From Actinomycetota bacterium (lineage in GTDB: Bacteria > Actinomycetota > Acidimicrobiia > Acidimicrobiales > Ilumatobacteraceae): a stretch of DNA of 64,000 nt. Shown one piece after another: positions 18,501 to 26,499 of the stretch. The stretch is from NCBI GenBank assembly GCA_009702045.1, contig WLIV01000003.1, positions 171,056 through 235,055 on the forward strand. The letters run 5' to 3'. A program made the translations under genes and the position numbers. The notes below the pieces were generated by a model that worked only from the letters and a program-made list of their open reading frames with translations, was not told the origin of the DNA and made no database searches. Positions within the stretch are counted from its first letter, which is position 1; each line of letters starts with the position of its first letter.

Positions 18501-18558
18501 GATGTACGCCCCGGAGACCTTCGGCCGCTCCGGCACCGACAAGGTCGTGGTCGGCTGA
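12520..18558 (+). CDS. Bacterial alpha-2-macroglobulin-like lipoprotein without thioester
   Basis: A 2012-residue secreted lipoprotein with lipobox FAAAC (Cys23). Early beta domains including VSLSPQAESLPLDQVFIAAF, a bait-like Ser/Gly-rich stretch around nt 16310-16440, then PDSLTRYRVMVVAVSGADRF and a C-terminal helical thioester-like domain (nt about 17020-17880) follow the macroglobulin order. Eukaryotic and many bacterial family members carry YPYGCxEQ, where Cys and Gln form a thioester; here the spot reads YPYESSDGRATRIM, so the thioester cannot form, as in E. coli MagD/YfaS. It is probably a cell-surface protease trap or guard. No PBP1C gene, the usual partner, is adjacent. SD GAGGGAGT precedes the ATG. 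Confidence 0.88.
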   Translation: MRRVRVRRYTALLVAVGLFAAACDDGHSPQTSSTVTANDTWSAGAPRLFGLHLSEGTAQTGATATTPVVTGDDLSAQRLREILALLPEFLTGATLQQQFNWPTQTTPPPRAGRTLEIVFPPGETTPPDTVPTGALHVLRHQPDGAVPIAPYLSITFDQPMVPVTTVGQLDAAAVPVRLTPAVPGHWQWIGTRTLRFDATSDTVDRLPMATTFIVEVPKGTKSATGGVLAQAVTFTFTTPPPTVVSLSPQAESLPLDQVFIAAFDQRVDPAAVLATVHLQANGKDVPVRVATAAEIAADDTARMISESTEAGRWVAFRATEKLSTDAALTIVIGPGTPSAEGPATTATAATFHARTYAPLRIQETNCSSGDQCPPGSQIYVQFNNVLDVLHSDVAKVVVSPALAGMQVSLQGGTMVIGGSTLGRTTYEISVPASFTDLYGQTLGSDTKVKVSIGSAAPSIQQFQPITTLDPFATAQQLSVLTVNHDTLRVRVFAADPAKFAEYARYASARDAQGVQLPGWAVLSDATLSVKNTKDAAVVTDIDLSGVLHGAAGQVIVLVEPVPNVAPNSNDYWQNRPALTWVQSTTFGVDVLADATSAYVWATDLRTGTPVQGVSVRYAAGAAVTTDAQGQATLSLPTTVPDDGYGVVVATVGDKTAIMQVNAVRQTLRDQARWYVFDDRQVYQPGETMRVKGWVRRLTVSGAADLVSLRAGDTIDYIVTDAYGNQILKGTTKVRGLGGFDLSLAIPATADLGQAFLQLSLHGEAALDSADYSHQFQIQQYRRPEFEVTTRAESEGPYVSTTPATLAATGTYYAGGPLASSSVDWLVTTTAATYAPPGWTDFTFGIWAPWWNVPDMREMATSGMVSDSMPCCGPTGESQVAQYHGTTDASGTHYLQLGFEGADGALPDLPVSVSAQATVTDVNRQAWSDTTAMLVHAADRYVGLRSTRTFVRQGDPLTVEAVVTGIDGGVQSGVAFDIVAGKVESKYVNGTWTEVVVDPQTCHVTSSSAPSSCNFDTAVGGQYKVTAVVAGSAGGHNRSELTTWVSGAESQPTRGVEQGVLTVVPDKATYAAGDTAELLVQAPFAMGEGLLTVVRNGVRSTQRFTVVSGSAVVRVPVSEADVPQLTLGVEVVGATTRTADDGTALPDAPQRPAYAVGSLVLSVPPVSRTLTVTAVPRQTELAPGGSTAIDVKVTDAKGAPVQGAEFAVVVVDEAVLALSGYQLTDPLGLFYGATWDSLTTAFARSQIALVDPASLERSNGNDGGSLNSEVSPSPDDQYTSTTTGAASPDASGGDSSGGGKGSTTKPVAVRSNFDALALFQPTVSTGADGTASVDVTLPDSLTRYRVMVVAVSGADRFGSAESNITARLSLAVRPSAPRFANYGDSFELPVVLQNQTNAAMSVDVVLETANLAPGAPKGTTVTVPANGRVEVRFPVTTVQAGTAAFRVTAVSGEISDSATVELPVYTPATSEAFATYGTVDSGAVDQPLVAPTGVIPQFGGLQVSTSSTSLQALTDAVLYIVQYPYESSDGRATRIMSIAALRKVLTAFDTQGMPTAAAIDAAVKADIAGLVAMQNDDGGFPWWRKGDTSEPFDSVQVAHALTVAKAEGYLVPRDLYDRVMNHIANIESYIPSTYGQHERDTISAYALWVRSLAGAGDTAKAEQLYRNRKADLSVDALAWLWTAVGSGAMKTEIARTISNRAVETAAAANFTTGYDDGSYLVMQSDRRTDGIVLDALIANDPRSDLIPKVVTGLLADKVRGRWDNVQENSFILLALKRYYDVFETQTPSFVARVWLGARFAGEHTFEGRQTDRVNLSIPMSDVVASGNSSLIVSKSGAGRLYYRIGLTYAPSDLTLSPLDRGFTVTRTYEAVDDPKDVTQDANGTWRIKAGARVRVRLSMVAESQRTHVALIDPLPAGLESLNPALAVTQSVPSNSPVSTEDMYWWWGQWYQHEQLRSDRTEAFTTLLAAGVYSYEYIARATTLGTFVVPPTRAEEMYAPETFGRSGTDKVVVG

Positions 18559-18590
18559 CGCTCGCCCCCCGCACGGGTAGTTTGGCCCAC

Positions 18591-19847
18591 GTGAATTGGG
18601 ATCAACTCGTGCAGGGGGTGGAGCTGCCGTTCCACCCCGACCTCAAGGTGCCCGCGCTCAGCGAGGTGCGCCTGGCGCTGCCCGACCCCGAGCCGCTCGC
18701 CGACGTCGAAGCCGCTGCCCGCGCCGATGTGATCGCCCGCCTGGCCGGGCATGTGACACCGGGGATGACGGTCGCCGTCGGCGGTGGCAGCCGGGGTCTG
18801 ACCAACCGCGTCGCCCTGCTGCGCGGAGCGATCGCCGGTCTGCGCGCGCTGGGCGCCGAACCGTTTGTGGTGCCGGCGATGGGTAGCCACGGCGGGGCCA
18901 AGGCCGAAGGGCAACTGGCGATGCTGGAGAGCCTCGGCATCACCGAGGAGTCCGTCGGCGCGGAGATCCGGGCAACGATGGAGACCGTCGAGGTCGCGCG
19001 CACACCGGACGGTATGCCGCTGTACCTCGACCGTCATGCGGCGGGGGCCGATCGCATCTTCCCCGTGAACCGCATCAAGCCGCACACATGCTTCAAGGGT
19101 CCCATCGAGAGCGGCGTCACCAAGATGGCCGTCGTCGGCTTCGGCAAACAACCGGGTGCCGCGCAGATCCATGCATGCGGCCCGATCGAGATGCGCAACC
19201 GCATCCTCAACGGCATCGCCGCGCTGAAGGCCAGTGGCCGCATTCTCGGCGGGCTCGCGTCCATCGAGGCTGCCAGCGGCGAGGTCGTCAAGGTCGCCGC
19301 GCTCACGGGCGACGAGGTCGGCGCGCAGCCGGAGATCGACCTCACCGACTACTCCCGTCACCTTGTGCCCGCGCTGCCGTTCCCGCAGATCGACGTGTTG
19401 ATCATCGACAAGGGTGGCAAGGACATCAGCGGCACCACCATGGACCCCAACGTCACGGGGCGTTTCTGGGTTCACGGTCTGGCCGACCTCGCCGAACCTG
19501 ATGTCAGCACGATTGTGCTGCTGGACATCACGCCCATCTCCGCCGGCAACGTGCTGGGCATCGGCTTCGCCGACTTCATTCCCTCATCGATTGCGACGCA
19601 GATCGACTGGCACAAGACGTACGTCAACTGCTTCACCGCCGGCATCGCTGGCGTGCGCCGAGCGCGTATGCCGATGGTGCTGCCCAGTGAGGAGGATTGC
19701 ATCAAGGCCGCCCTGTCGATGTGCGGCCGCGCGTTCGATCAACCCAAGCGCGTGGTGCGCATCGAGAGCACATTGCACCTCACGCGCTGCTGGGTCAGCG
19801 ATGCACTACTTGGCGAACTTCCCCCGGGCGCCGAGATCGTCAGGTGA
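18591..19847 (+). CDS. LarA-like (DUF2088) racemase-domain protein
   Basis: A 418-residue protein (421 if the TTG at 18582 is used). The N-terminal half matches the lactate-racemase LarA N-terminal domain: VAVGGGSRGLTNR, PAMGSHGGAKAEGQ, NRIKPHTCFKGPIESGVTK. In LarA these residues bind substrate and the nickel-pincer cofactor. I see no larB/C/E maturation genes in the window, so whether it uses that cofactor is open. It overlaps the following FAD dehydrogenase by GTGA. The pair suggests racemisation or epimerisation of a 2-hydroxyacid followed by oxidation of the D form; the acid need not be lactate. Confidence 0.78.
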   Translation: MNWDQLVQGVELPFHPDLKVPALSEVRLALPDPEPLADVEAAARADVIARLAGHVTPGMTVAVGGGSRGLTNRVALLRGAIAGLRALGAEPFVVPAMGSHGGAKAEGQLAMLESLGITEESVGAEIRATMETVEVARTPDGMPLYLDRHAAGADRIFPVNRIKPHTCFKGPIESGVTKMAVVGFGKQPGAAQIHACGPIEMRNRILNGIAALKASGRILGGLASIEAASGEVVKVAALTGDEVGAQPEIDLTDYSRHLVPALPFPQIDVLIIDKGGKDISGTTMDPNVTGRFWVHGLADLAEPDVSTIVLLDITPISAGNVLGIGFADFIPSSIATQIDWHKTYVNCFTAGIAGVRRARMPMVLPSEEDCIKAALSMCGRAFDQPKRVVRIESTLHLTRCWVSDALLGELPPGAEIVR

Positions 19848-21190
19848 GCACGCTCGTCGCGGCGCTGCGGTCAGTGGTCGGTGACGACCACGTCCTCACC
19901 GACTCAGATCTGCGCGCGACGTACGAGACCGACTGGCTGCGCCAGTGGACCGGCACCACCCCGTGCGTCGTGCGCCCGGGCACGGCGGAGGAAGTGGCAG
20001 GTGTGTTGCGCGCCTGCGCCGCCGAGGGTGTGGCCGTGGTGCCCCAGGGTGGGAACACCGGTCTGGTGGGCGGCAGTGTGCCGCGCCGTGGTGCGGTGCT
20101 GCTGTCAACGCAGCGCTTCACCGAGTTGGGCGAGGTGGACGCACGCGCGATGCAGGTGACCGCTGGCGCCGGAGTAACGATCGAACAGTTGCAGCGGCAC
20201 GCGCGTGCGGCCGAACTCGACTTCGCCGTGGATTGGGGCGCACGGGCGACCGCCACGGTCGGCGGTGCGGTGAACACGAACGCGGGCGGATCGCGGGTGG
20301 TGCGTTTCGGCACGATGCGTGCGCAGGTGATGGGGCTGCAGGCGGTGCTCGCCGACGGTTCGGTCATCACCCAGCTGGGCGGTCTGCCGAAGGAGACCGC
20401 CGGCCCTTCCATCACCAACCTGCTCGTCGGCAGTGAGGGGACGCTGGCGATCGTGACGGCCGCCCGCCTCAAGTTGGTGCCGTGGTATCGCCACACGGCC
20501 GCCGCGCTGGTGGCGTGCGACTCGTTGGTGCATGCCGTCGGCCTGCTGCCAAAGCTGCGTCAGCTACCCAGCCTGGACGCGGTGGAGGTGCTGCTGCCCG
20601 AGGCGTTGCAGGCGGCCTGCAAACACCTCGGCATGAAGCCGCCGATCGACCCTGCATCTGCTGGCGCGTTCGTGTTGGTCGACTGTGCGGCGCATCGCGA
20701 CCCGACCGACGAACTCGCCGGACTGTTGTCGTCCGAACGGGGCATCCTCGCGGTGGGTGCGCAGCGCGAGCAGTTGTTCACGATCCGCGACCACGTCACC
20801 ATCGCGATCGGCGCGCTCGGAGTGCCGTTGAAGCTGGACATCGCGGTGCCAGTGTTGAACCTTGATCGCGTCGTGCGCGCCATCCGTGGCAGCCTTCGTG
20901 AACTCGCGCCGAACGCTCGCCTGATCGTGTTCGGCCACCTCGCCGAAGGCAACCTGCATGTGAACATCCTCGACGCTGGCGATGCCGCAGACGCCTTGAG
21001 GCACCTGGTGCTCACCACGGCCATCGACCTCGGCGGCACAATCAGCGCCGAACACGGCATCGGTGTTGCCAAGACCGAATGGCTGGAACGCCTGAAGGGC
21101 CCCGCCCACGTGGCAGCGCTGCGAGCAATCAAACACGCACTCGACCCCGCTGGTCTGCTGAACCCCGGCGTCCTGCTGCCCGGGGACTAG
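19844..21190 (+). CDS. FAD-linked D-2-hydroxyacid dehydrogenase (GlcD/D-LDH type)
   Basis: A 448-residue protein of the VAO/p-cresol methylhydroxylase flavoprotein fold. The FAD-binding N-terminal domain shows VVPQGGNTGLVGGSVP, AVNTNAGGSRVVRFG and NLLVGSEGTLAIVT. The C-terminal substrate domain ends with FGHLAEGNLHVNI and ISAEHGIGVAKTEWL, the metal-binding His pattern of D-lactate and D-2-hydroxyglutarate dehydrogenases. It starts at GTG 19844, overlapping the LarA-like stop by four bases. It is cytoplasmic or membrane-associated and donates electrons to an unidentified acceptor. Its stop shares CTAG with the convergent pyrE stop. Confidence 0.87.
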   Translation: MSTLVAALRSVVGDDHVLTDSDLRATYETDWLRQWTGTTPCVVRPGTAEEVAGVLRACAAEGVAVVPQGGNTGLVGGSVPRRGAVLLSTQRFTELGEVDARAMQVTAGAGVTIEQLQRHARAAELDFAVDWGARATATVGGAVNTNAGGSRVVRFGTMRAQVMGLQAVLADGSVITQLGGLPKETAGPSITNLLVGSEGTLAIVTAARLKLVPWYRHTAAALVACDSLVHAVGLLPKLRQLPSLDAVEVLLPEALQAACKHLGMKPPIDPASAGAFVLVDCAAHRDPTDELAGLLSSERGILAVGAQREQLFTIRDHVTIAIGALGVPLKLDIAVPVLNLDRVVRAIRGSLRELAPNARLIVFGHLAEGNLHVNILDAGDAADALRHLVLTTAIDLGGTISAEHGIGVAKTEWLERLKGPAHVAALRAIKHALDPAGLLNPGVLLPGD

Positions 21191-21729
21191 CTGCGGCGGG
21201 CTTCGGCGGCGTCGAGTTGTGCGCGGGTGAGCAGGGCGTGCATTTGCAGACCGGCCGCAGTCAGTGCCGAGCCGCCGTCGGGGCTGCGGTCGATGACGCA
21301 CACCACGTGCTCGACGAGTGCGCCGAGACCGCGCAGGTCGTTGGTGCTGATGACCACCTGTCCGCCGGTGGTGATGACGTCCTCGATGACGCACACTCGG
21401 CGGCCGGCGATCTCGCTGCCCTCGGCCAGCAACGCAGTGCCGTACTGCTTGGCTTCCTTGCGCACGAACGCGGCGGGCAGACCGGTGTGCAGCGAGAGTG
21501 CGGTGGCGAGCGGGATACCGCCCATCTCCAGGCCGGCCAGCACTTCGGTGTCGGCCGGAATCATCGGCGCCAGCGCCTCGGCGATACGCGCCAGCAGTGC
21601 GGGCTGCGCCTCGAAGCGGTACTTGTCGAAGTACTCGGTGGCGATCTGACCGGAGCGCAGGGTGAACGTGCCGGTCAACCGGGCGACGGTGTTGATCTGA
21701 TCGGCAAGGGCATCAAGCGGGAGTGACAT
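21187..21729 (-). CDS. pyrE: Orotate phosphoribosyltransferase
   Basis: A 180-residue enzyme forming OMP from orotate and PRPP in pyrimidine synthesis. The PRPP-binding signature is VCVIEDVITTGGQV; FVRKEAKQYGT carries the catalytic Lys loop, and the N-terminal GTFTLRSGQIATEYFDKYRFEA is the orotate-binding region. Its length is slightly below the usual 200-210. It is the last gene of a purA-purB-tesB-pyrE minus-strand run, 4 bases after tesB. Confidence 0.93.
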   Translation of the reverse strand: MSLPLDALADQINTVARLTGTFTLRSGQIATEYFDKYRFEAQPALLARIAEALAPMIPADTEVLAGLEMGGIPLATALSLHTGLPAAFVRKEAKQYGTALLAEGSEIAGRRVCVIEDVITTGGQVVISTNDLRGLGALVEHVVCVIDRSPDGGSALTAAGLQMHALLTRAQLDAAEARRS

Positions 21730-21733
21730 TCAC

Positions 21734-22552
21734 TCAGTCTTGCGGTTCGCGGGCGTGACGCACCAACGCTTCTTGCGCGACGGTGGCCACGTGGGTGCCG
21801 TCCTGTGCGAAGACATGGCCGATCCCCAGCCCCCGCGCGCCCTGGTACGAGTGCGATGAGATGTCGTACAGGTGCCACTCGTCGGCCTTGAACGGCCGGT
21901 GGAACCAGATCGTGTGGTCGAGGCTCGCCGACATCGTCAGTTCGCTGCCGTTGGCGGCACTGAAGGTGGGGTGGCAGGCGCGCACCGAATCGATCGGCAC
22001 ATCGTCGCTCATGTACGCCAACCAGCAGCGGTGCAGCAACTCGTCGGCGGGCAGCGCGTCCGTGACCTTCATCCACACGGCCATTCGCCCCGCGCCGTCG
22101 CGGAGCGTTCCGCCGAGCTGCGAGCGGTCGATCGTGCGTCGGTCGAACGTCGTCGTCCACGCATCGCTGACGAGGTGCTCGGGCCCGGGCAGCGTGGTGT
22201 CGAAGTGCACGGTCTGTATATCCTCGGTCTGCTCGGCCACATGGAACGAGGCTTCGAGGTTGAGGATCGCGCCGACTGCCTGGCGGGCGACGACGCGTCG
22301 AGTGGCGAAGCTGCGGCCGTTGCGGATGCGGTCGACCTCGAAACGAATCGGCTCGGTGTGGTCGCCGCGGCGGATGAAGTACGACCGCAGCGAGTGCACC
22401 ATCAGCTCGGGCTCAACCGTGGCTGCCGCGGCGCGCAATGACTGGGCCACGATCTGGCCGCCGAACAGGCCGCCCCACGGGTAATGCGGTCCCTGACCGA
22501 CGTAGGTGTCGGGGCCATGGGGCTGTAGGTCGAACAGTTCGCTGGCGGTCAT
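21734..22552 (-). CDS. tesB: Acyl-CoA thioesterase II
   Basis: A 272-residue double-hotdog thioesterase hydrolysing acyl-CoA to free acid and CoA. It shows GGLFGGQIVAQSL at the N-terminus, SLRSYFIRRGD, RRVVARQ, and a second hotdog with SLDHTIWFHRPFKADEWHLY carrying the catalytic Asp/Thr/Gln region. The ATG at 22552 begins MTASELFDL, 7 bases after the purB stop; a longer in-frame start would overlap purB by 200 bases. Its place between purine and pyrimidine genes is unusual and may simply reflect operon shuffling. Confidence 0.87.
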   Translation of the reverse strand: MTASELFDLQPHGPDTYVGQGPHYPWGGLFGGQIVAQSLRAAAATVEPELMVHSLRSYFIRRGDHTEPIRFEVDRIRNGRSFATRRVVARQAVGAILNLEASFHVAEQTEDIQTVHFDTTLPGPEHLVSDAWTTTFDRRTIDRSQLGGTLRDGAGRMAVWMKVTDALPADELLHRCWLAYMSDDVPIDSVRACHPTFSAANGSELTMSASLDHTIWFHRPFKADEWHLYDISSHSYQGARGLGIGHVFAQDGTHVATVAQEALVRHAREPQD

Positions 22553-22559
22553 GTGGAGC

Positions 22560-23870
22560 TCAGCCCAAGTGCAATGCGTCGAGCGCGTCGACTCCGCGGC
22601 CTGCGTGGCGGATGGCGCGCGAGAGGTCGAACGCGTCGTCGAGCACGCTGGCCGGCACGGTGACGCGTGGGTCGGCTTCGAGTAAGTCGCGGAACATGCG
22701 GTTCTCGTCCCACGAGCGCGAGGCGTTCTCCTGCACGATGCGGTAGGCCTCATCGCGCGACAGCCCGGCCTGCACCAGACCCAGGAGTACGGGCTGGCTG
22801 AACACCAGGCCGTAGCTGCTGTTCAGGTTGTCGATCATTCGCTGCGGGTAGACCTGCAGCCCCTGCAGCAGGCGGTTCATACGGCGCAGCACGTAATACG
22901 CCAGCAGCGCACTGTCCGGCAGCACGATGCGCTCAACCGAACTGTGCGAGATATCGCGTTCGTGCCACAACGCCACGTCCTGCAGACCAGCCTGCAGGTT
23001 GCCGCGCAGCACGCGCGACAGACCGCTGATGGTCTCGGCGGCGATCGGGTTGCGCTTGTGCGGCATTGCGCTCGAGCCCTTCTGGCCCGGCTTGAATCCC
23101 TCCTGCGCCTCGCGCAACTCGGTGCGCTGCAGGTGGCGCAACTCCACAGCGATGAGCTCCATCGTGGAGCCGACGGAGGCGCACGCGTAGAGGAACTGCG
23201 CGTGACGATCACGGGCGATCACCTGGGTGGCGGGCACTGCGTGCAGTTCCAACGCCTCCGCGACGTGCTGCTCGATCGCCGGGTCGATGTTGCTGAACGT
23301 GCCGACCGCCCCGCTGAGCTTGCACACGGCCACGACACGTCGGGCCTCGACGAGCCGAGTGCGATCGCGGTCGACCTGCAGCGCCCACAGTGCAACTTTG
23401 GCGCCGAACGTCGTGGGCTCGGCGTGTACGCCGTGAGTGCGGCCGATCATCACCGTGTCGCGGTGCTCGCGGGCGAGCAGCACGAGCGTGCGCAGTAGTT
23501 CGGTGGAGGCTGCGATGAGCAGATCGCACGCGTCGCGCATCATCCAGCACCATGCGGTGTCGACGACGTCGCTGCTGGTGAGTCCGTAGTGGATCCAGGC
23601 GCCGGCGGGTGCACCGATCGCGGCCTGCACCACGTCGACGAACGCAGCCACGTCGTGGTCGGTGACGGCTTCCCGCGCGCTGACCGCCTCCACGAAGGCC
23701 TCGTCGACGATCGGCGACTTCGCTCGGCACGTGCGCGCATCGTCGGCGGGTACGACTCCCAACGCGGCATGCGCCTCGGTGGCCAGTAGTTCGATCTCCA
23801 GATAACGGTCGAAGCGGGCCGTGTCGCTGAAGATGTTGGCCATCTCGGGAAGGGTGTAGCGAGGGATCAT
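22560..23870 (-). CDS. purB: Adenylosuccinate lyase
   Basis: A 436-residue fumarase/aspartase-superfamily enzyme. It acts twice in purine synthesis, releasing fumarate from SAICAR and from adenylosuccinate. The signature GSSAMPHKRNP is present, with the catalytic His region IGRTHGVHAEPTTFG and the TSSDVVDTA motif. It is 12 bases downstream of purA, the preceding step to AMP, so the pair forms an AMP-synthesis unit. TAAGGTGA acts as SD before the ATG. Confidence 0.95.
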   Translation of the reverse strand: MIPRYTLPEMANIFSDTARFDRYLEIELLATEAHAALGVVPADDARTCRAKSPIVDEAFVEAVSAREAVTDHDVAAFVDVVQAAIGAPAGAWIHYGLTSSDVVDTAWCWMMRDACDLLIAASTELLRTLVLLAREHRDTVMIGRTHGVHAEPTTFGAKVALWALQVDRDRTRLVEARRVVAVCKLSGAVGTFSNIDPAIEQHVAEALELHAVPATQVIARDRHAQFLYACASVGSTMELIAVELRHLQRTELREAQEGFKPGQKGSSAMPHKRNPIAAETISGLSRVLRGNLQAGLQDVALWHERDISHSSVERIVLPDSALLAYYVLRRMNRLLQGLQVYPQRMIDNLNSSYGLVFSQPVLLGLVQAGLSRDEAYRIVQENASRSWDENRMFRDLLEADPRVTVPASVLDDAFDLSRAIRHAGRGVDALDALHLG

Positions 23871-23882
23871 TGCAACGTCACC

Positions 23883-25106
23883 TTATTGCCACGTGACATA
23901 GCTCTCCCGCTCGGCGCCAGTGCCGACGATGCGGACGGGGATACCGACTTCTCGCTCCACCAACTCGATGAGCGCATGCGCACCTGCTGGCAGCGCGTCG
24001 ACATCCGTGGTGGCGCTGATGTCGGTGAGCCAACCGGGCAACACCTCATAGATCGGCTGGCCGTCCGCGGTGTAGTCGGTGCACACCTTGATCTCCTCGA
24101 ACGTGTCGAGTACGTCGAGCTTGGTGAGCGCGAGTTCGGTGAGACTGTTGATGCGTACGGCCTTGCGCAGCATCACCAGATCGAGCCAACCGCAACGACG
24201 ACGACGGCCGGTGACCGTGCCGAACTCGCGGCCGATCTCGACGAGCTTGTCGCCCAACTCGTCGGTGAGTTCCGTGGGGAACGGGCCACTTCCGACGCGG
24301 GTTGAATATGCCTTGGTAATACCGACGATGCGGCTGAGATACCGCGGGCCGATGCCCGTGCCAACGCAGGCTCCACCGGCGGTGGGGTTCGAGGACGTGA
24401 CGAACGGATACGTGCCGTGGTCGAGGTCGAGGAACGTGGCCTGCGCCCCTTCCAGCAGGAGTGCATCGTCGCGGTCGAGTGCCTCGTGCAGCATTTCCAC
24501 TGTGTCGGTCACGTACGGAGCGAGACGGGCGCCGAGGACCGCGAACGTGGCGACGATGTCATCCACGTCCAGCGGGTCGCCACCCAATGCGATGATCTCG
24601 CTGTTGTGGGCGAATGCCTGTGCGCGCACCGACTCGGCGAACGTGTTGGGGTGCAGCACCTCGCTGGCGCGGATGCCGATGCGACGTGCCTTGTCGGCGT
24701 AGGCCGGGCCGATGCCCTTCAGCGTGGTGCCGATGCGGTCGTCGCCGCGCACCGCTTCGTACAACGCGTCGAGCGTCTGGTGCCACGGAAAGATCAGGTG
24801 GCACTGACTGCTGACCTTCAACTTCGCGCAGCTGATGTTGCGGCTCTCGAGCGTGTCGATCTCGCGGAACAGCGTGGGCAGATCGACAACGACACCGTTG
24901 CCGATGACCGGGATGATGTGCGGGTAGAGCACGCCGCTGGGAATCAGTTGCAGCGCGTACCGCTCGCTGCCGACGACCACGGTGTGGCCGGCGTTGTGCC
25001 CGCCCTGGTAGCGCACGACGTGTGTGTGCTCGGCAGCCAACAGGTCGATGACCTTGGCCTTGCCCTCGTCGCCCCATTGGGCGCCTACGACAACTGTGAC
25101 GGGCAT
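23883..25106 (-). CDS. purA: Adenylosuccinate synthetase
   Basis: A 407-residue GTP-dependent enzyme joining IMP and aspartate. The P-loop-like VVVGAQWGDEGKAKVID opens the protein, followed by RYQGGHNAGHTVVV, the conserved GTTLKGIGPAYADK (usually GTTxxGIGPxYxDK), and EGAQATFLDLDHGTYPFVTSSN. I chose the ATG at 25106 because AGGAG sits 8 bases upstream; a TTG at 25112 is the longer alternative. It is divergent from hisD across about 64 bases. Confidence 0.95.
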   Translation of the reverse strand: MPVTVVVGAQWGDEGKAKVIDLLAAEHTHVVRYQGGHNAGHTVVVGSERYALQLIPSGVLYPHIIPVIGNGVVVDLPTLFREIDTLESRNISCAKLKVSSQCHLIFPWHQTLDALYEAVRGDDRIGTTLKGIGPAYADKARRIGIRASEVLHPNTFAESVRAQAFAHNSEIIALGGDPLDVDDIVATFAVLGARLAPYVTDTVEMLHEALDRDDALLLEGAQATFLDLDHGTYPFVTSSNPTAGGACVGTGIGPRYLSRIVGITKAYSTRVGSGPFPTELTDELGDKLVEIGREFGTVTGRRRRCGWLDLVMLRKAVRINSLTELALTKLDVLDTFEEIKVCTDYTADGQPIYEVLPGWLTDISATTDVDALPAGAHALIELVEREVGIPVRIVGTGAERESYVTWQ

Positions 25107-25170
25107 GTGCAACGCTCCTGCAGATAAGGGGAACGTGAGAGAACCCTACTCCCCTCTAGCCTCATCCCCC

Positions 25171-26499
25171 ATGCCGGTGATGCGACGGATGACGTGGGCC
25201 CAGATGCACGAGGCCGAGCGCCGCGCCCTCTGCGATCGGGGGCTGGAGGCGATTTTCGATGCTGGGCTGAAGACCGCGATCGGCAAGATCATCGACGACG
25301 TACGCGAGCACGGTGACGAAGCGGTGTGCCGTGCATTGCGCGACTTCGACAAGGTCACCCTTACGCCGGATCAACTGCGTGCCTCGGCCGACGAGATCGC
25401 GGCTGCCACTGTCGCCGCGGACGTCGACGCGGCGATCGACGACGCCATCGCTCATCTGCGTGCTTTCAACGAACGGTTGATGGAGCGGGCGCAGGACTGG
25501 AGCTTCGAGAGCGAACCGGGCCTGATCGTCGGCGAGAAGATCACGCCCATCACGTCGGCCGGGTTGTTCGTCCCCAGTGGCAAGGCCAGCTACCCCAGCG
25601 TTGCCTATCAGCTCGCCGTGCCCGCCACCGTTGCCGGTGTTCCCACGCTGGCCCTTGTGGTGCCCCCGATGCCCGACGGCAGCGGTCGTATCGACCCGGC
25701 GGTATTGGTGGTGTGTCGCAAGTTGGGCATCACCAACGTGTTCCGCGTCAACGGCCCCGCTGGTGTCGCCGCCCTCGGGTTCGGCACGCAGACCATTCCG
25801 CAGGTGCGCAAGATCGTCGGTCCCGGGAGTCCACCCGTGGCGTGTGCGCAAGTGGAGATGCAGCGCTACGGCGTGGCCACGATGATGATCCTCGGCCCTA
25901 CCGAGAGTGTGGTCATCGCCGACGACAGCGCCGACCCGGTACTCGCCGCCGCCGACCTATTGAACGAGGCCGAGCACGGCACCGATTCGGCCGTGCTGCT
26001 GATCACTCCGTCGTCCACGTTCGCCGACGCAGTGGATGTTGCGCTGGAGGTGCAGTTGGCGCAGCTACCCACGGCTCGCGCAGATGCGGCCCGCGCTGCA
26101 CTCGGCCTCAATGGCGGGTGCGTGTTCGTGTCATCGCTGGAGGAGGCCGCCGAGGTCGCCAACCGTTGGGCACCCGAGCACCTGCAGGTCGCGGTCGCGC
26201 CGCAGGCCGAAGCCGAGTTGCTCGACCTGTTGGTCAACGCGGGCGAGATCCTGATCGGGCAGAGCACGTTGTTCAGCGCCGGCAACTTCGTCATCGGCTG
26301 CCCGGCCAGCCTGCCCACCGGCGGCTTCGCCCATGTCAGTAGTGGCATCACGGCCGACACGTTCCTGAAGCGCACCGCCGTCGCTCGTTCGAGCGCCGCA
26401 GCGCTGGAACGGATGACCCCCACGATCCTGGCAATGTCGGCGCACGAAGGGTTCCCCGCACACGCCAATGCGGCCTCGATCCGCGAGCAGCGCAAATGA
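25171..26499 (+). CDS. hisD: Histidinol dehydrogenase
   Basis: A 442-residue enzyme oxidising histidinol to histidine through two NAD steps with Zn. Family marks are GLFVPSGKASYPSVAYQLAVPA, FRVNGPAGVAALGFGT, EHGTDSAVLLIT, NRWAPEHLQ, and NFVIGCPASLPTGG (usually AxPVLPTGG). In the stretch that normally reads AGPSEVxVIAD, this protein has LGPTESVVIADDSADP, with DSADP in place of the usual D-x-A-N/D-P. No other his gene is near, and it is followed at once by ltrA. The ATG at 25171 has no strong SD and may be leaderless; ATG 25180 is possible. Assignment as a hisD paralogue acting on another amino alcohol cannot be excluded. Confidence 0.82.
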   Translation: MPVMRRMTWAQMHEAERRALCDRGLEAIFDAGLKTAIGKIIDDVREHGDEAVCRALRDFDKVTLTPDQLRASADEIAAATVAADVDAAIDDAIAHLRAFNERLMERAQDWSFESEPGLIVGEKITPITSAGLFVPSGKASYPSVAYQLAVPATVAGVPTLALVVPPMPDGSGRIDPAVLVVCRKLGITNVFRVNGPAGVAALGFGTQTIPQVRKIVGPGSPPVACAQVEMQRYGVATMMILGPTESVVIADDSADPVLAAADLLNEAEHGTDSAVLLITPSSTFADAVDVALEVQLAQLPTARADAARAALGLNGGCVFVSSLEEAAEVANRWAPEHLQVAVAPQAEAELLDLLVNAGEILIGQSTLFSAGNFVIGCPASLPTGGFAHVSSGITADTFLKRTAVARSSAAALERMTPTILAMSAHEGFPAHANAASIREQRK

